Source: Terriglobia bacterium (GTDB lineage Bacteria > Acidobacteriota > Terriglobia > Terriglobales > Acidobacteriaceae). From it: a DNA stretch of 39,260 nucleotides. Below are positions 15,648 to 23,031 of this stretch, one piece after another. The translations under genes were made by a program, and so were the position numbers. Each line of letters begins with the position of its first letter. Positions within the stretch are counted from its first letter, which is position 1. The notes beneath the pieces were generated by a model that saw only the letters and a program-made list of their open reading frames with translations, was not told the DNA's origin and did not search any database. The DNA lies in NCBI GenBank assembly GCA_020073285.1, contig JAIQFM010000016.1, positions 1 through 39,260 on the forward strand. The letters run 5' to 3'.

Positions 15648-17246
15648 TTGAAGCTGCTTCGGTACATCATTGCCCTGGTGCTGGTTTCCTTTGGGAGCAT
15701 CGGCGGCGCCGCGCAAACGCGGTCGGCGATTCCTTCCGCCCGCACCCTAGTCGTGCTCCCCTTCGAGAACACCTCAAAAGCGCCAGGGCTGGAGTGGATC
15801 AGCGAATCTTTCCCCGAGGTGCTTGGCAAGCGCCTGGCATCGCCGCTGCTCTACATCGTGTCGCGCGAAGACCGCAGCTACGCCTTCGATCGCGCCGGCA
15901 TTCCCGCCAACCTTCATCTTTCGCGGGCCACGCTCTACCGCATCGCCGAACAGATGGACGCCGACCTGGTCGTGCTTGGCGCCTACAGTTTCGACGGCCA
16001 GAGGTTCACCGCGCGCGCCCAACTGCTCGACATGAAGGCGCTTAGCCTCTCGCCGGAGCAGGTCGAGTCGGGCGCGCTGGTCAAGCTGATTGACATTCAG
16101 ACCGCGCTCGCCTGGGACCTGCTGCGCCTGGTGAATCCCAACGCGCTTCCCTCGCGCGACCAGTTCGTGGCCGCCGCCGGCGCCATCCGGCTCGACGCTT
16201 TCGAAAACTATGTCCGGGGCGTGATTGCCACCTCGCGGCCGGTCAAGATCAAGCATTTCCGCGATGCCATCCGCCTCAGCCCCGACTACACCATGGCCAT
16301 CCTGCAACTGGCGCGCACCTACTTCGACGAGCGCGATTACGAGCAGGCGGCAACATGGTTCGCACGCGTTCCGCGCAGCGATCCGGCGGCGCGCGAAGCC
16401 AACTTCTATCTCGGCCTCGCCGCCTACTACATGGGCGATTTCGCCAAGTCGGAAGAGGCGTTCGACTTCGTGGCGTCGCGGCTGCCGCTCACCGAGGTTT
16501 ACAACAACCTGGGCGTGGTTAGCGGACGGCGCGGCAAGCGCGCCGAGATTGACTACTTCCAGAAAACGGTGAAGGCCGATGCCAGCGATCCCGACTACCA
16601 CTTCAACCTGGGGGTCGCGCTCTATCGCGCGGGTGATTTCGCCGGCGCCTCCCGCCAGTTGCGTGAGACGCTTTCGCTTCGTCCGACGGATTCCGAAGCC
16701 AAGTCGCTGCTGGACAGCATCGCCGCCGGCGGCGTGGGCCGGGCCTCCGACAGTGCAGCTCAAAGTGGCCGCACAAAGATCCCGATGGCGCGCATCAAGC
16801 GCAACTACGATGAGACTTCCTTCCAGCAACTGGCGCTGGAAATCCAGAACGCCGCCGAAGCGCGCCTGGCGAAGACCGACCCGCGCTCGCACGCCGAATT
16901 TCATGTCGCGCGCGGGCGCGAGTTCCTGGCCAAAGGCTTCAACGCCGAGGCGGAACGCGATTTCCGCGAAGCCATTCAGCTCGATCCGACCAGCAGCGCC
17001 GCGCACCTGGGACTGGCACGCTCGTTGGAGGACATCAATGACGGCTCGGCGCGCACCGAGGCCGAGGCCGCGCTGCGCCTGGAGCCGATCTCGACCGAGG
17101 CCATGCTGGTGTTGGCGCGCCTCGACCTGAAATCCAACCAGCCGCAAGCAGCCGAAGAATACGTTGACCGCGCCCTCGCCCTGGAACCCAACAACTCCGC
17201 GGCGCTGGCACTGAAGCGAACCATCGCCGAGAAACTGGCGAAATGA
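15648..17246 (+). CDS. Exported TPR protein with TolB-N/FlgO-like N-terminal domain
   Basis: This is a 532-residue secreted or periplasmic scaffold-type protein. A signal peptide covers about residues 1-22 (RYIIALVLVSFG...GAAQ). Residues 33-160 (LVVLPFENTSKAPGLEWISES...) resemble the TolB-N/FlgO-like fold often joined to TPRs. TPR units follow in the rest, for example FNLGVALYRAGDFAGA and the C-terminal AEEYVDRALALEPNN. Only the TTG start at 15648 gives a complete signal peptide. Its stop overlaps the nfeD-like start as ATGA (17243-17246), so the two are translationally coupled. Its function is unknown; coupling suggests it works with the membrane protease, perhaps presenting substrates. Confidence 0.75.
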   Translation: MKLLRYIIALVLVSFGSIGGAAQTRSAIPSARTLVVLPFENTSKAPGLEWISESFPEVLGKRLASPLLYIVSREDRSYAFDRAGIPANLHLSRATLYRIAEQMDADLVVLGAYSFDGQRFTARAQLLDMKALSLSPEQVESGALVKLIDIQTALAWDLLRLVNPNALPSRDQFVAAAGAIRLDAFENYVRGVIATSRPVKIKHFRDAIRLSPDYTMAILQLARTYFDERDYEQAATWFARVPRSDPAAREANFYLGLAAYYMGDFAKSEEAFDFVASRLPLTEVYNNLGVVSGRRGKRAEIDYFQKTVKADASDPDYHFNLGVALYRAGDFAGASRQLRETLSLRPTDSEAKSLLDSIAAGGVGRASDSAAQSGRTKIPMARIKRNYDETSFQQLALEIQNAAEARLAKTDPRSHAEFHVARGREFLAKGFNAEAERDFREAIQLDPTSSAAHLGLARSLEDINDGSARTEAEAALRLEPISTEAMLVLARLDLKSNQPQAAEEYVDRALALEPNNSAALALKRTIAEKLAK

Positions 17247-18667
17247 AAAGCGTGTTTTCATCGCGAGGAAGTACCGAGTACCGTGTACCGAGTACCGAGC
17301 GGTTTAGCCGCAAGCGGCGGTTATGCAATTCGGTACGCAGTACTGGGTACTCGGTACTTGCCTTGCTCGCGTTCCTCCTGCCGTTCTCCGCAGCAACGCC
17401 AGCCCGCGCCGAAGTTCTGCGCCTCGACATCCACGACACCATCCACCCCATCACCCTGGAGTACATCGCGCGCGGCATCGCCGAAGCCAAGGCGCAGCAC
17501 GCCGACGCCATCCTCATCCGGATCTCCACGCCCGGCGGCCTGGCTGACTCCACCCGCGAGATCATCCAGCAGATTGTGGCCTCGCCGGTTCCGGTCATCA
17601 TCTACGTGGCGCCCAGCGGAGCCCGCGCCGCCTCGGCCGGGTTCTTCATCCTGGAGTCCGCCGACATCGCGGCCATGGCGCCCGGCACCAACACCGGCGC
17701 GGCGCATCCGGTGACGATCGGCGGCGGCCAGCCCGACAAGATCATGTCGGAAAAAATCGAGAACGATTCCGCCGCCCTCATGCGCTCGGTGGCCGCCAAG
17801 CGCGGACGCAACGTCGAGGTCGCGGAAAGCGCGGTGCGCCAATCCAAATCGTTCACCGACCAGGAAGCGCTTAAAGACAAGCTGATTGACGTGGTCGCGC
17901 AGAACGACGAAGACCTGCTCAAGCAACTCGACGGCCGCACCATCACGCGCTTTAACGGCGAGACCGTGACCCTGCGCCTGGCGGGCAAGCCGGTGCGCGA
18001 CTTCGACATGACGCTGAAGCAGAAGATTTTGGCCTTCCTGATGGATCCCAACATGGCGTTCGTGCTGCTCGCCATCGGACTGCTCTCGCTCTACATCGAG
18101 TTCAACCATCCCGGCGCGGTGGTTCCCGGCGTGGTCGGCTTTTTCTTCGTCGTGCTCGCCGTCTTCGCCTTGAACATCTTGCCGGTGCGCTACGCCGCGC
18201 TGGGACTCATCCTGCTCGCGTTCGTCTTTTTCGCGCTGGAAGCGAAGTTCGCCTCGCACGGCGCTCTCACCATCGCCGGCATCGCAGCGCTGGTGTTGGG
18301 CGCGCTGCTGCTGGTGGACGCGCCCATCCCGGAGATGCGGGTACGGCTCTGGACCGCGCTGGCGGTCGCGATTCCGCTGGGCGTCATCACCACGTTCCTG
18401 ATGGGCATCGCACTCAAGGCGCGGCGCGGGAAAATCACCACCGGCGAGCAAGGCCTGATCGGGGAAATCGCCGTCGCCCGCACGCCGCTGGTGCCGCAGG
18501 GCAAAGTCTTCGTCCATGGCGAACTGTGGAACGCGATCTCGTCCGTTCCGGTCGACGCCGGCGGGCAAGTGCGCGTTCGCGCCGTGGCGGACCTGCATCT
18601 TGAGGTTGAGCCGGTTACGGTCACGACCGCAAAACAGCCCGCACCGAATCAGCCGGCGCACACCTAG
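17243..18667 (+). CDS. NfeD family membrane protease (ClpP-class serine protease + NfeD OB domain)
   Basis: This is a 474-residue long-form NfeD. A ClpP/S49-like periplasmic domain (about 57-240) carries TPGG (96-99), nucleophile Ser131 in GARAASAGFF and probable catalytic Lys171 in SEKIEND. Several transmembrane helices (about 255-400) and a C-terminal OB-fold domain (about 405-460) follow. Characterised archaeal relatives cut the C-terminus of stomatin-like proteins. A slipin gene is present at 26422 but not adjacent, which is unusual. Residues 10-38, between Met1 and the hydrophobic signal (LALLAFLLPF), are encoded by a heptad-repeat hairpin of exactly 29 codons. The start may therefore be altered, but the ATGA overlap with the TPR gene supports it. 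Confidence 0.9.
   Translation: MKSVFSSRGSTEYRVPSTERFSRKRRLCNSVRSTGYSVLALLAFLLPFSAATPARAEVLRLDIHDTIHPITLEYIARGIAEAKAQHADAILIRISTPGGLADSTREIIQQIVASPVPVIIYVAPSGARAASAGFFILESADIAAMAPGTNTGAAHPVTIGGGQPDKIMSEKIENDSAALMRSVAAKRGRNVEVAESAVRQSKSFTDQEALKDKLIDVVAQNDEDLLKQLDGRTITRFNGETVTLRLAGKPVRDFDMTLKQKILAFLMDPNMAFVLLAIGLLSLYIEFNHPGAVVPGVVGFFFVVLAVFALNILPVRYAALGLILLAFVFFALEAKFASHGALTIAGIAALVLGALLLVDAPIPEMRVRLWTALAVAIPLGVITTFLMGIALKARRGKITTGEQGLIGEIAVARTPLVPQGKVFVHGELWNAISSVPVDAGGQVRVRAVADLHLEVEPVTVTTAKQPAPNQPAHT
17271..17357. repeat. Inverted heptad cassette inside the nfeD-like coding sequence
   Basis: Four units GTACCGA (one GTACCGT) occupy 17271-17298. A 31-bp spacer (17299-17329) holds the hairpin GCCGCAAGCGGC. 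Four units of the complementary form (TCGGTAC, GCAGTAC, TGGGTAC, TCGGTAC) occupy 17330-17357. The total of 87 bp is 29 codons, so the reading frame is kept. Confidence 0.9.
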
Positions 18668-18692
18668 CAATTAGGCCTGATGGCCAAGACGC

Positions 18693-18727
18693 AGGGAGCC
18701 CGTGTCGCCGCTGGCTCCCTTGGTTTT
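18693..18727 (+). terminator. Rho-independent terminator after the nfeD-like gene
   Basis: AGGGAGCC (18693-18700) pairs perfectly with GGCTCCCT (18713-18720), followed by TGGTTTT. It lies 26 bp after the stop codon, between convergent genes. Confidence 0.75.
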
Positions 18728-18729
18728 GG

Positions 18730-19371
18730 TCATGGTGCGCTTATGGGTGTGGCGTTCTGGGAGTTGACGATGCCCAAAGTTACGCCGGCCGCGATAGCGC
18801 CAGCGACCACGAGCAGAATGCCGATATCGTCATTGTGCAACCAGCTCCACCGGGACGCTGTCCCGGCTGAGCTCCGCGGTTCTTTCGGAAGCTTGACTCG
18901 CAGACCTCTGACCGCGGGCACTGCTTCGGTTTGCTGCCCGTCGCTGACATCAACCTTGCCTTCCAAAGCGAGCAGTTGCAATTCATCGTTCACTCGCGTT
19001 GCCAGGAACTTGGCGTGCACACCGGGAGGCGTCGAGATGGTGAGATTCTCGACTTTGGTGGAGGCGCCGGCTTCGGAGCTTACGACCACCGAACCTGCGA
19101 TCAACTCCATCGCCTTTGCACCCAGCTTCACGCTGGTGTTCGACGACAGTGAAACCACTGTGCCGCGGCTGGTGACGACAGCTTTCGAGTGGCCGCCGGT
19201 GGCAAGCCGGTCGCCATCGAATCCCACGTCAACGGCGCTGCAGGCAAGGCCATCAATCGTGGCGTCAGTGCCGGAAACATGGATCATGCCGACCGCATTT
19301 GCCGCCATCGTGGTTGCAGGCATAAGAACGAGCAGGAAAGACGAAATGATTTTCACCCATTCCTTGGGCAT
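18730..19371 (-). CDS. FecR-like domain secreted protein
   Basis: This 213-residue protein has a signal peptide (1-23) and a FecR-type beta repeat region: GDRLATGGHSKAVVTSRGTVVSLSS-like sequence at about 53-77 and LLALEGKVDVSDGQQT near 130-147. A C-terminal hydrophobic helix (about 183-204) follows. FecR domains usually sense or bind envelope ligands and often act with an ECF sigma factor, but none is adjacent, so signalling is not implied. GAGG eight bases upstream supports the ATG at 19371. The gene is convergent to nfeD. Its product may be an envelope-anchored structural or carbohydrate-binding protein. Confidence 0.65.
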   Translation of the reverse strand: MPKEWVKIISSFLLVLMPATTMAANAVGMIHVSGTDATIDGLACSAVDVGFDGDRLATGGHSKAVVTSRGTVVSLSSNTSVKLGAKAMELIAGSVVVSSEAGASTKVENLTISTPPGVHAKFLATRVNDELQLLALEGKVDVSDGQQTEAVPAVRGLRVKLPKEPRSSAGTASRWSWLHNDDIGILLVVAGAIAAGVTLGIVNSQNATPISAP

Positions 19372-19535
19372 GCAAACACCTCAATCAACGCAGGACTTCC
19401 GTTTATGTTGGCCAAGGATGGGCGGCACCGTCCAGCACGAAAACGGCCTGTACCAAAGTGGGCACCCTGCCGCCGCGCGCGGACAGATCGCCGTTGGGTT
19501 GGATTCGAGCACTAAAACCGGGCAACGCGCCCAGC

Positions 19536-22007
19536 CTACCTCGGCGTGTGGAAAAGTTTTTCCAGCCGTTGCATTGCCGTCTCCAGGCGCTGCGAATTGG
19601 TCAGCACCGGGGCAAAGATATCGCCCAAGTCCTGGAACCGGGCGCGGACGTTGGCGAGGGTGAAGTCGAGCGGCGACAGTCCCGGCCGCACCTCGCTCCA
19701 GCGCAACGGAGTTGCCACCGGCGCTTTGTGGTGGGCGCGCAGTACGTACGGCGCGGAGATGGTCTTGCCCCAGGAAATCTGCGGGTAGTCGAAATAAACT
19801 TTTCCCTTTTCGCGTTGCGTCAGCGTACGCGGGGTGGTGAACAGTTCGGGGCGCTCCGCGATCACCAGCCGGGCAACGATTTCGGCGAAGGTGCGCACTT
19901 GCTCGTAGGAGTAGGTGGCCGCGATCGGCACATACACGTGCATGCCATCGCCGCCGGTAGTCTTGGGGTAGCCTTCCAACTCCAAATCCCCCAGCTTGCG
20001 GCGAACCAGTAGCGCGGACTCCACGATGCGGTCGAAGCCGCAGTGATAGGGATCAAGATCAAGCACGATGAAGTCCGGGCAGTCCAGCGATCCGACGCGG
20101 CTGAACCAGGGATTCTGGTCGATGCAACCGAGGTTGGCGAGATACAGCAGTGCCGGTTCATCGTCGCAGATGACGAAACGCTTGGCGGGCGCATTCTCCT
20201 CGGCCGCGATTTTCTCCGTGCGCAGCCACGATGCGAACGACGCCGGCGCATCCTTCTGGAAAAAATACTCGCTGTCGATGCCATTGGGATACCGCTTGAG
20301 GGAGAGCGGCCGGCCGGCAAGGTGCGGGACCAGCAGCGCCGCGACGTCATGGTAGTAATTGATTACGTCACGCTTGGTGTAGCCGTCGGCGGGATAGAAC
20401 ACCTTGTTCAGGTTGGTGAACTTCAACCGGCGTCCGCCCACTTCGAGGGTGACTTCCGCCTTGCCCGGCGGCAACAGCTTGGCGTCGTTCACGGGCGCGG
20501 CAGAGGACACGGCAGCCGACTCGCGTACGCTATCCTTCGCATCCAGGTCGGGACGCATGCCGACGAAAACCGGAGCGCGCAGGTGATTATCAGAGCCCCA
20601 GCCGCTGTATCGAACTGAGCAGACCAGCCGAGGCTCCACCCAGGTCACATCCGGGATAGCTTCATCCGCCGGGAAGGGGTTGCGCTTGCTCGCCAGCTTT
20701 TCCAGTTGCGGGTAGATTCCGGCGAGCAACTTGTCGGTAAAGCCGGTCCCCACATTTCCCGCCCAGGTCAGCGTGCCGTTGTCGTAGTAACCCAGCACCA
20801 GCGAGGAAAATGGCTTCCGCCTGCCGGTGGTGAAGCCGCAAATCACAAACTCCTGTTGGGTGACAAACTTCACCTTCACCCAGGAGCGGCTGCGGCCGGA
20901 CTCGTACTTGCTGTCGAGTCGTTTCGCCACCACACCTTCGAGACCGTGATCACGCGCCGCCTGCAACACTCGTTGGCCACTGCCGGAGAAGGACTCCGAG
21001 AGCCGGAGGTGAGTTCCGGCGCGGAGCACGCTGCGCAGCAATTTGAGCCGTTCGCTCAAGGCGACATCGCGCAGGTCGTAACCGTTCAGGTACAACAGGT
21101 CGAAGGCGACCAGCGAGACGGGCGTGCGACTGCGGCTTTCGGCGGCGACGAAGCCGGTGCGCTGCTGCATCAGGCTGAAGCTGGGCCGGCCGTCGGCATC
21201 GAATGCGACGATCTCGCCGTCGATGATGGCGGTATCGGCCGCGATCGAGTCTGGCAGAGGCTGCAGCTCCGGGAACTGCCGGTTCAGCAGATGACCGTTG
21301 CGTGACACGATGCGTAGTTTGCCGCCGGTCACGAAGCAGAGCCCGCGAAATCCGTCCCACTTGATCTCGTACACCCATTCGCCGCCCTCGGGCACGGCGC
21401 TGGCCAGCGTGGCCAGCATGGGTTCAATACGCTCCGGCATGGCAGCCAGCTTAGCGCCGGAAACCAGCGACAGATCCGCGCCTCGGCTGCGCACCGGTTC
21501 CAGGTGATCCTCCGCGTTCCACCCGTCCTGGGCGGCGAAATCGGGCTTCTTCAGCAGCAGCCACTCGTCTTTCTTGCCGCTCTTGATCCGCACCAGGGCG
21601 AAGTTGCCCATGAGTTTGCTGCCGTGCAGTTGAAACTTGAAGTCGCCGCGTTCGAGCTGCTGTTCGGCTGCCTGTTCGCCCAGCGTTTCGTAGGTTCCAG
21701 AGTCCCACACGGTCACCACTCCGGCGCCGTAATTACCCGCCGGGATGGTTCCTTCGAAGTCGCCGTACTCCAGAGGATGGTCTTCCACATGTACCGCCAG
21801 GCGCTTCTGTTTCGGATCGAGGGTGGGCCCCTTGGGAACGGCCCACGACTTCAGCGCGCCGCCGATTTGCAGGCGAAGATCGTAGTGCAGGCGCCGGGCG
21901 GCGTGTCTCTGCACGACAAATCGGTTGCCGACCGAAAGCGGCGTATCCGCCTTAGGCTCCGGGGTGCGGGCAAAGTCGCGCTTGCGGGAGTAGTCGTCCA
22001 GGGGCAT
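19536..22007 (-). CDS. ligD: Multifunctional DNA ligase D
   Basis: This 823-residue end-joining enzyme has the order phosphoesterase - ligase - polymerase. The phosphoesterase domain (about 1-165) keeps His35, His41, Asp43, Arg45, His77 and Tyr81. The ATP-dependent ligase domain carries the nucleotidyl Lys216 in EIKWDGFR and the downstream FVICGFTTG/OB region. The archaeo-eukaryotic-primase-type polymerase domain (from about 525) has VLDLDP for metal binding and KTTGGDGMHV. With Ku it repairs double-strand breaks by non-homologous end joining, trimming, filling and sealing ends. It is divergent from ku with a 76-bp shared promoter region. Domain order matches the Pseudomonas type rather than the mycobacterial one. 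Confidence 0.97.
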   Translation of the reverse strand: MPLDDYSRKRDFARTPEPKADTPLSVGNRFVVQRHAARRLHYDLRLQIGGALKSWAVPKGPTLDPKQKRLAVHVEDHPLEYGDFEGTIPAGNYGAGVVTVWDSGTYETLGEQAAEQQLERGDFKFQLHGSKLMGNFALVRIKSGKKDEWLLLKKPDFAAQDGWNAEDHLEPVRSRGADLSLVSGAKLAAMPERIEPMLATLASAVPEGGEWVYEIKWDGFRGLCFVTGGKLRIVSRNGHLLNRQFPELQPLPDSIAADTAIIDGEIVAFDADGRPSFSLMQQRTGFVAAESRSRTPVSLVAFDLLYLNGYDLRDVALSERLKLLRSVLRAGTHLRLSESFSGSGQRVLQAARDHGLEGVVAKRLDSKYESGRSRSWVKVKFVTQQEFVICGFTTGRRKPFSSLVLGYYDNGTLTWAGNVGTGFTDKLLAGIYPQLEKLASKRNPFPADEAIPDVTWVEPRLVCSVRYSGWGSDNHLRAPVFVGMRPDLDAKDSVRESAAVSSAAPVNDAKLLPPGKAEVTLEVGGRRLKFTNLNKVFYPADGYTKRDVINYYHDVAALLVPHLAGRPLSLKRYPNGIDSEYFFQKDAPASFASWLRTEKIAAEENAPAKRFVICDDEPALLYLANLGCIDQNPWFSRVGSLDCPDFIVLDLDPYHCGFDRIVESALLVRRKLGDLELEGYPKTTGGDGMHVYVPIAATYSYEQVRTFAEIVARLVIAERPELFTTPRTLTQREKGKVYFDYPQISWGKTISAPYVLRAHHKAPVATPLRWSEVRPGLSPLDFTLANVRARFQDLGDIFAPVLTNSQRLETAMQRLEKLFHTPR

Positions 22008-22083
22008 GATCGGCTTGGCAATACGCTGATTCTATGATACTTCTATTATCCCTTTCTCCCCCGACGCTCTGGCGAGGTGAAGG

Positions 22084-22947
22084 ATGGCAAGCACAGTGTG
22101 GAAGGGGCACCTGACGTTTGGATTGGTGTCTCTGCCGGTAAAACTCTTTAGCGCGGCGCGCAGCGAAACCGTCAGCTTCAACCAGCTCCACGCGAGCGAT
22201 CACTCGCGCGTTAAGCAGGTTCTTTTCTGTCAGGCCGAGGACAAGCCCGTAGCCCGCAACGAACTGGTGAAGGGTTACGAATACGAAAAGGACAAGTACG
22301 TCGTCATCGGCGAGGACGATATCAAGAAGGCCGCTCCACCCTCGTCCAGGACGATGGAGATCCTGGAGTTCGTCAAGTCCGACCAGGTCGATCCCGTGTA
22401 CTACGAGAGCTCGTACTACATGGCGCCCGACGACGCCGGCGAAAAGCCGTACGCGCTGCTGTTCGAGGCGCTGAAGCGCGCGGGCTACGTTGGCATTGCC
22501 AAGATCGCGATGCACAACCGCGAGCACATTGTCATTCTGCGTCCCGGCCAACGCGGCATCCTGCTGCACACCATGTACTACGAGGACGAGGTGCGCAAGA
22601 TGGAGGAGTTTCGCACCGACAGCTCCCTGGTCAAGGAAAAGGAACTGGAGTTGGCGATGACACTGATCAGCTCGCTGGCCGCCGAGTTCGAGCCGGTCAA
22701 GTATAAAGACTCGTACCGTGAGAACCTGATGGCGATGATCCAGGCGAAGGTACAGGGCCGGCAGGTGGTCGAGGCGCCCGCATCCCAGCAGCTTGCTCCG
22801 GTGATCGACATCATGGAAGCGCTGAAGGCGAGCCTTGCCTTGGGCAAGAAACCGGTGCGCTCGGTGGCCGGCGCGGAGCAACCCGCGGAAGCTGCGCCCG
22901 AAGCCGAGCCCGCTGCGAAACCAAAGCGAGCGCGAAAAACAGGCTGA
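22084..22947 (+). CDS. ku: Ku DNA end-binding protein
   Basis: This 287-residue bacterial Ku forms a ring-shaped homodimer that binds broken DNA ends and recruits LigD. The family N-terminus (WKGHLTFGLVSLPVKLF, 6-22), the DPVYYESSYY motif and the beta-barrel core are complete. The C-terminal tail is Ala/Glu-rich and ends in KPKRARKTG; lysine-rich tails of this kind bind DNA in related Ku proteins. GAGGTGAAGG just upstream gives a clear ribosome-binding site. It is divergent from ligD, so both are probably controlled together. A hairpin terminator follows at 22988. Confidence 0.97.
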   Translation: MASTVWKGHLTFGLVSLPVKLFSAARSETVSFNQLHASDHSRVKQVLFCQAEDKPVARNELVKGYEYEKDKYVVIGEDDIKKAAPPSSRTMEILEFVKSDQVDPVYYESSYYMAPDDAGEKPYALLFEALKRAGYVGIAKIAMHNREHIVILRPGQRGILLHTMYYEDEVRKMEEFRTDSSLVKEKELELAMTLISSLAAEFEPVKYKDSYRENLMAMIQAKVQGRQVVEAPASQQLAPVIDIMEALKASLALGKKPVRSVAGAEQPAEAAPEAEPAAKPKRARKTG

Positions 22948-22987
22948 GATCGAGCTTCGGGCAAACATCACCCTCAGTCAGTAGGCC

Positions 22988-23026
22988 GAGGGAGCTGCGG
23001 CTTGGGCCGGAGCTCCCTCACCCTTT
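22988..23026 (+). terminator. Terminator after ku
   Basis: GAGGGAGCT (22988-22996) pairs perfectly with AGCTCCCTC (23011-23019) around a 14-nt loop, followed by ACCCTTTTGC. It lies between the convergent ku and TonB-receptor genes. Confidence 0.65.
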
Positions 23027-23031
23027 TGCAA

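Noticed and set aside
15774-17261. 495-residue open frame on the minus strand
   Set aside because: Antisense to the TPR gene, with biased Arg/Ala/Gly composition and no recognisable motif.
17321-18670. 449-residue open frame on the minus strand
   Set aside because: Antisense to the nfeD-like gene; composition and lack of motifs mark it as a shadow.
18730-19371. FecR-type anti-sigma signalling system
   Set aside because: No ECF sigma factor is adjacent, and the TonB receptor is over 3.6 kb away, so only a FecR-like domain is claimed.
22008-22083. Divergent sigma70 promoters between ligD and ku
   Set aside because: TTGGCA at 22015 and TATGAT at 22033 are too close together (12 bp), and TATTAT at 22044 is too far; no convincing pair was found.
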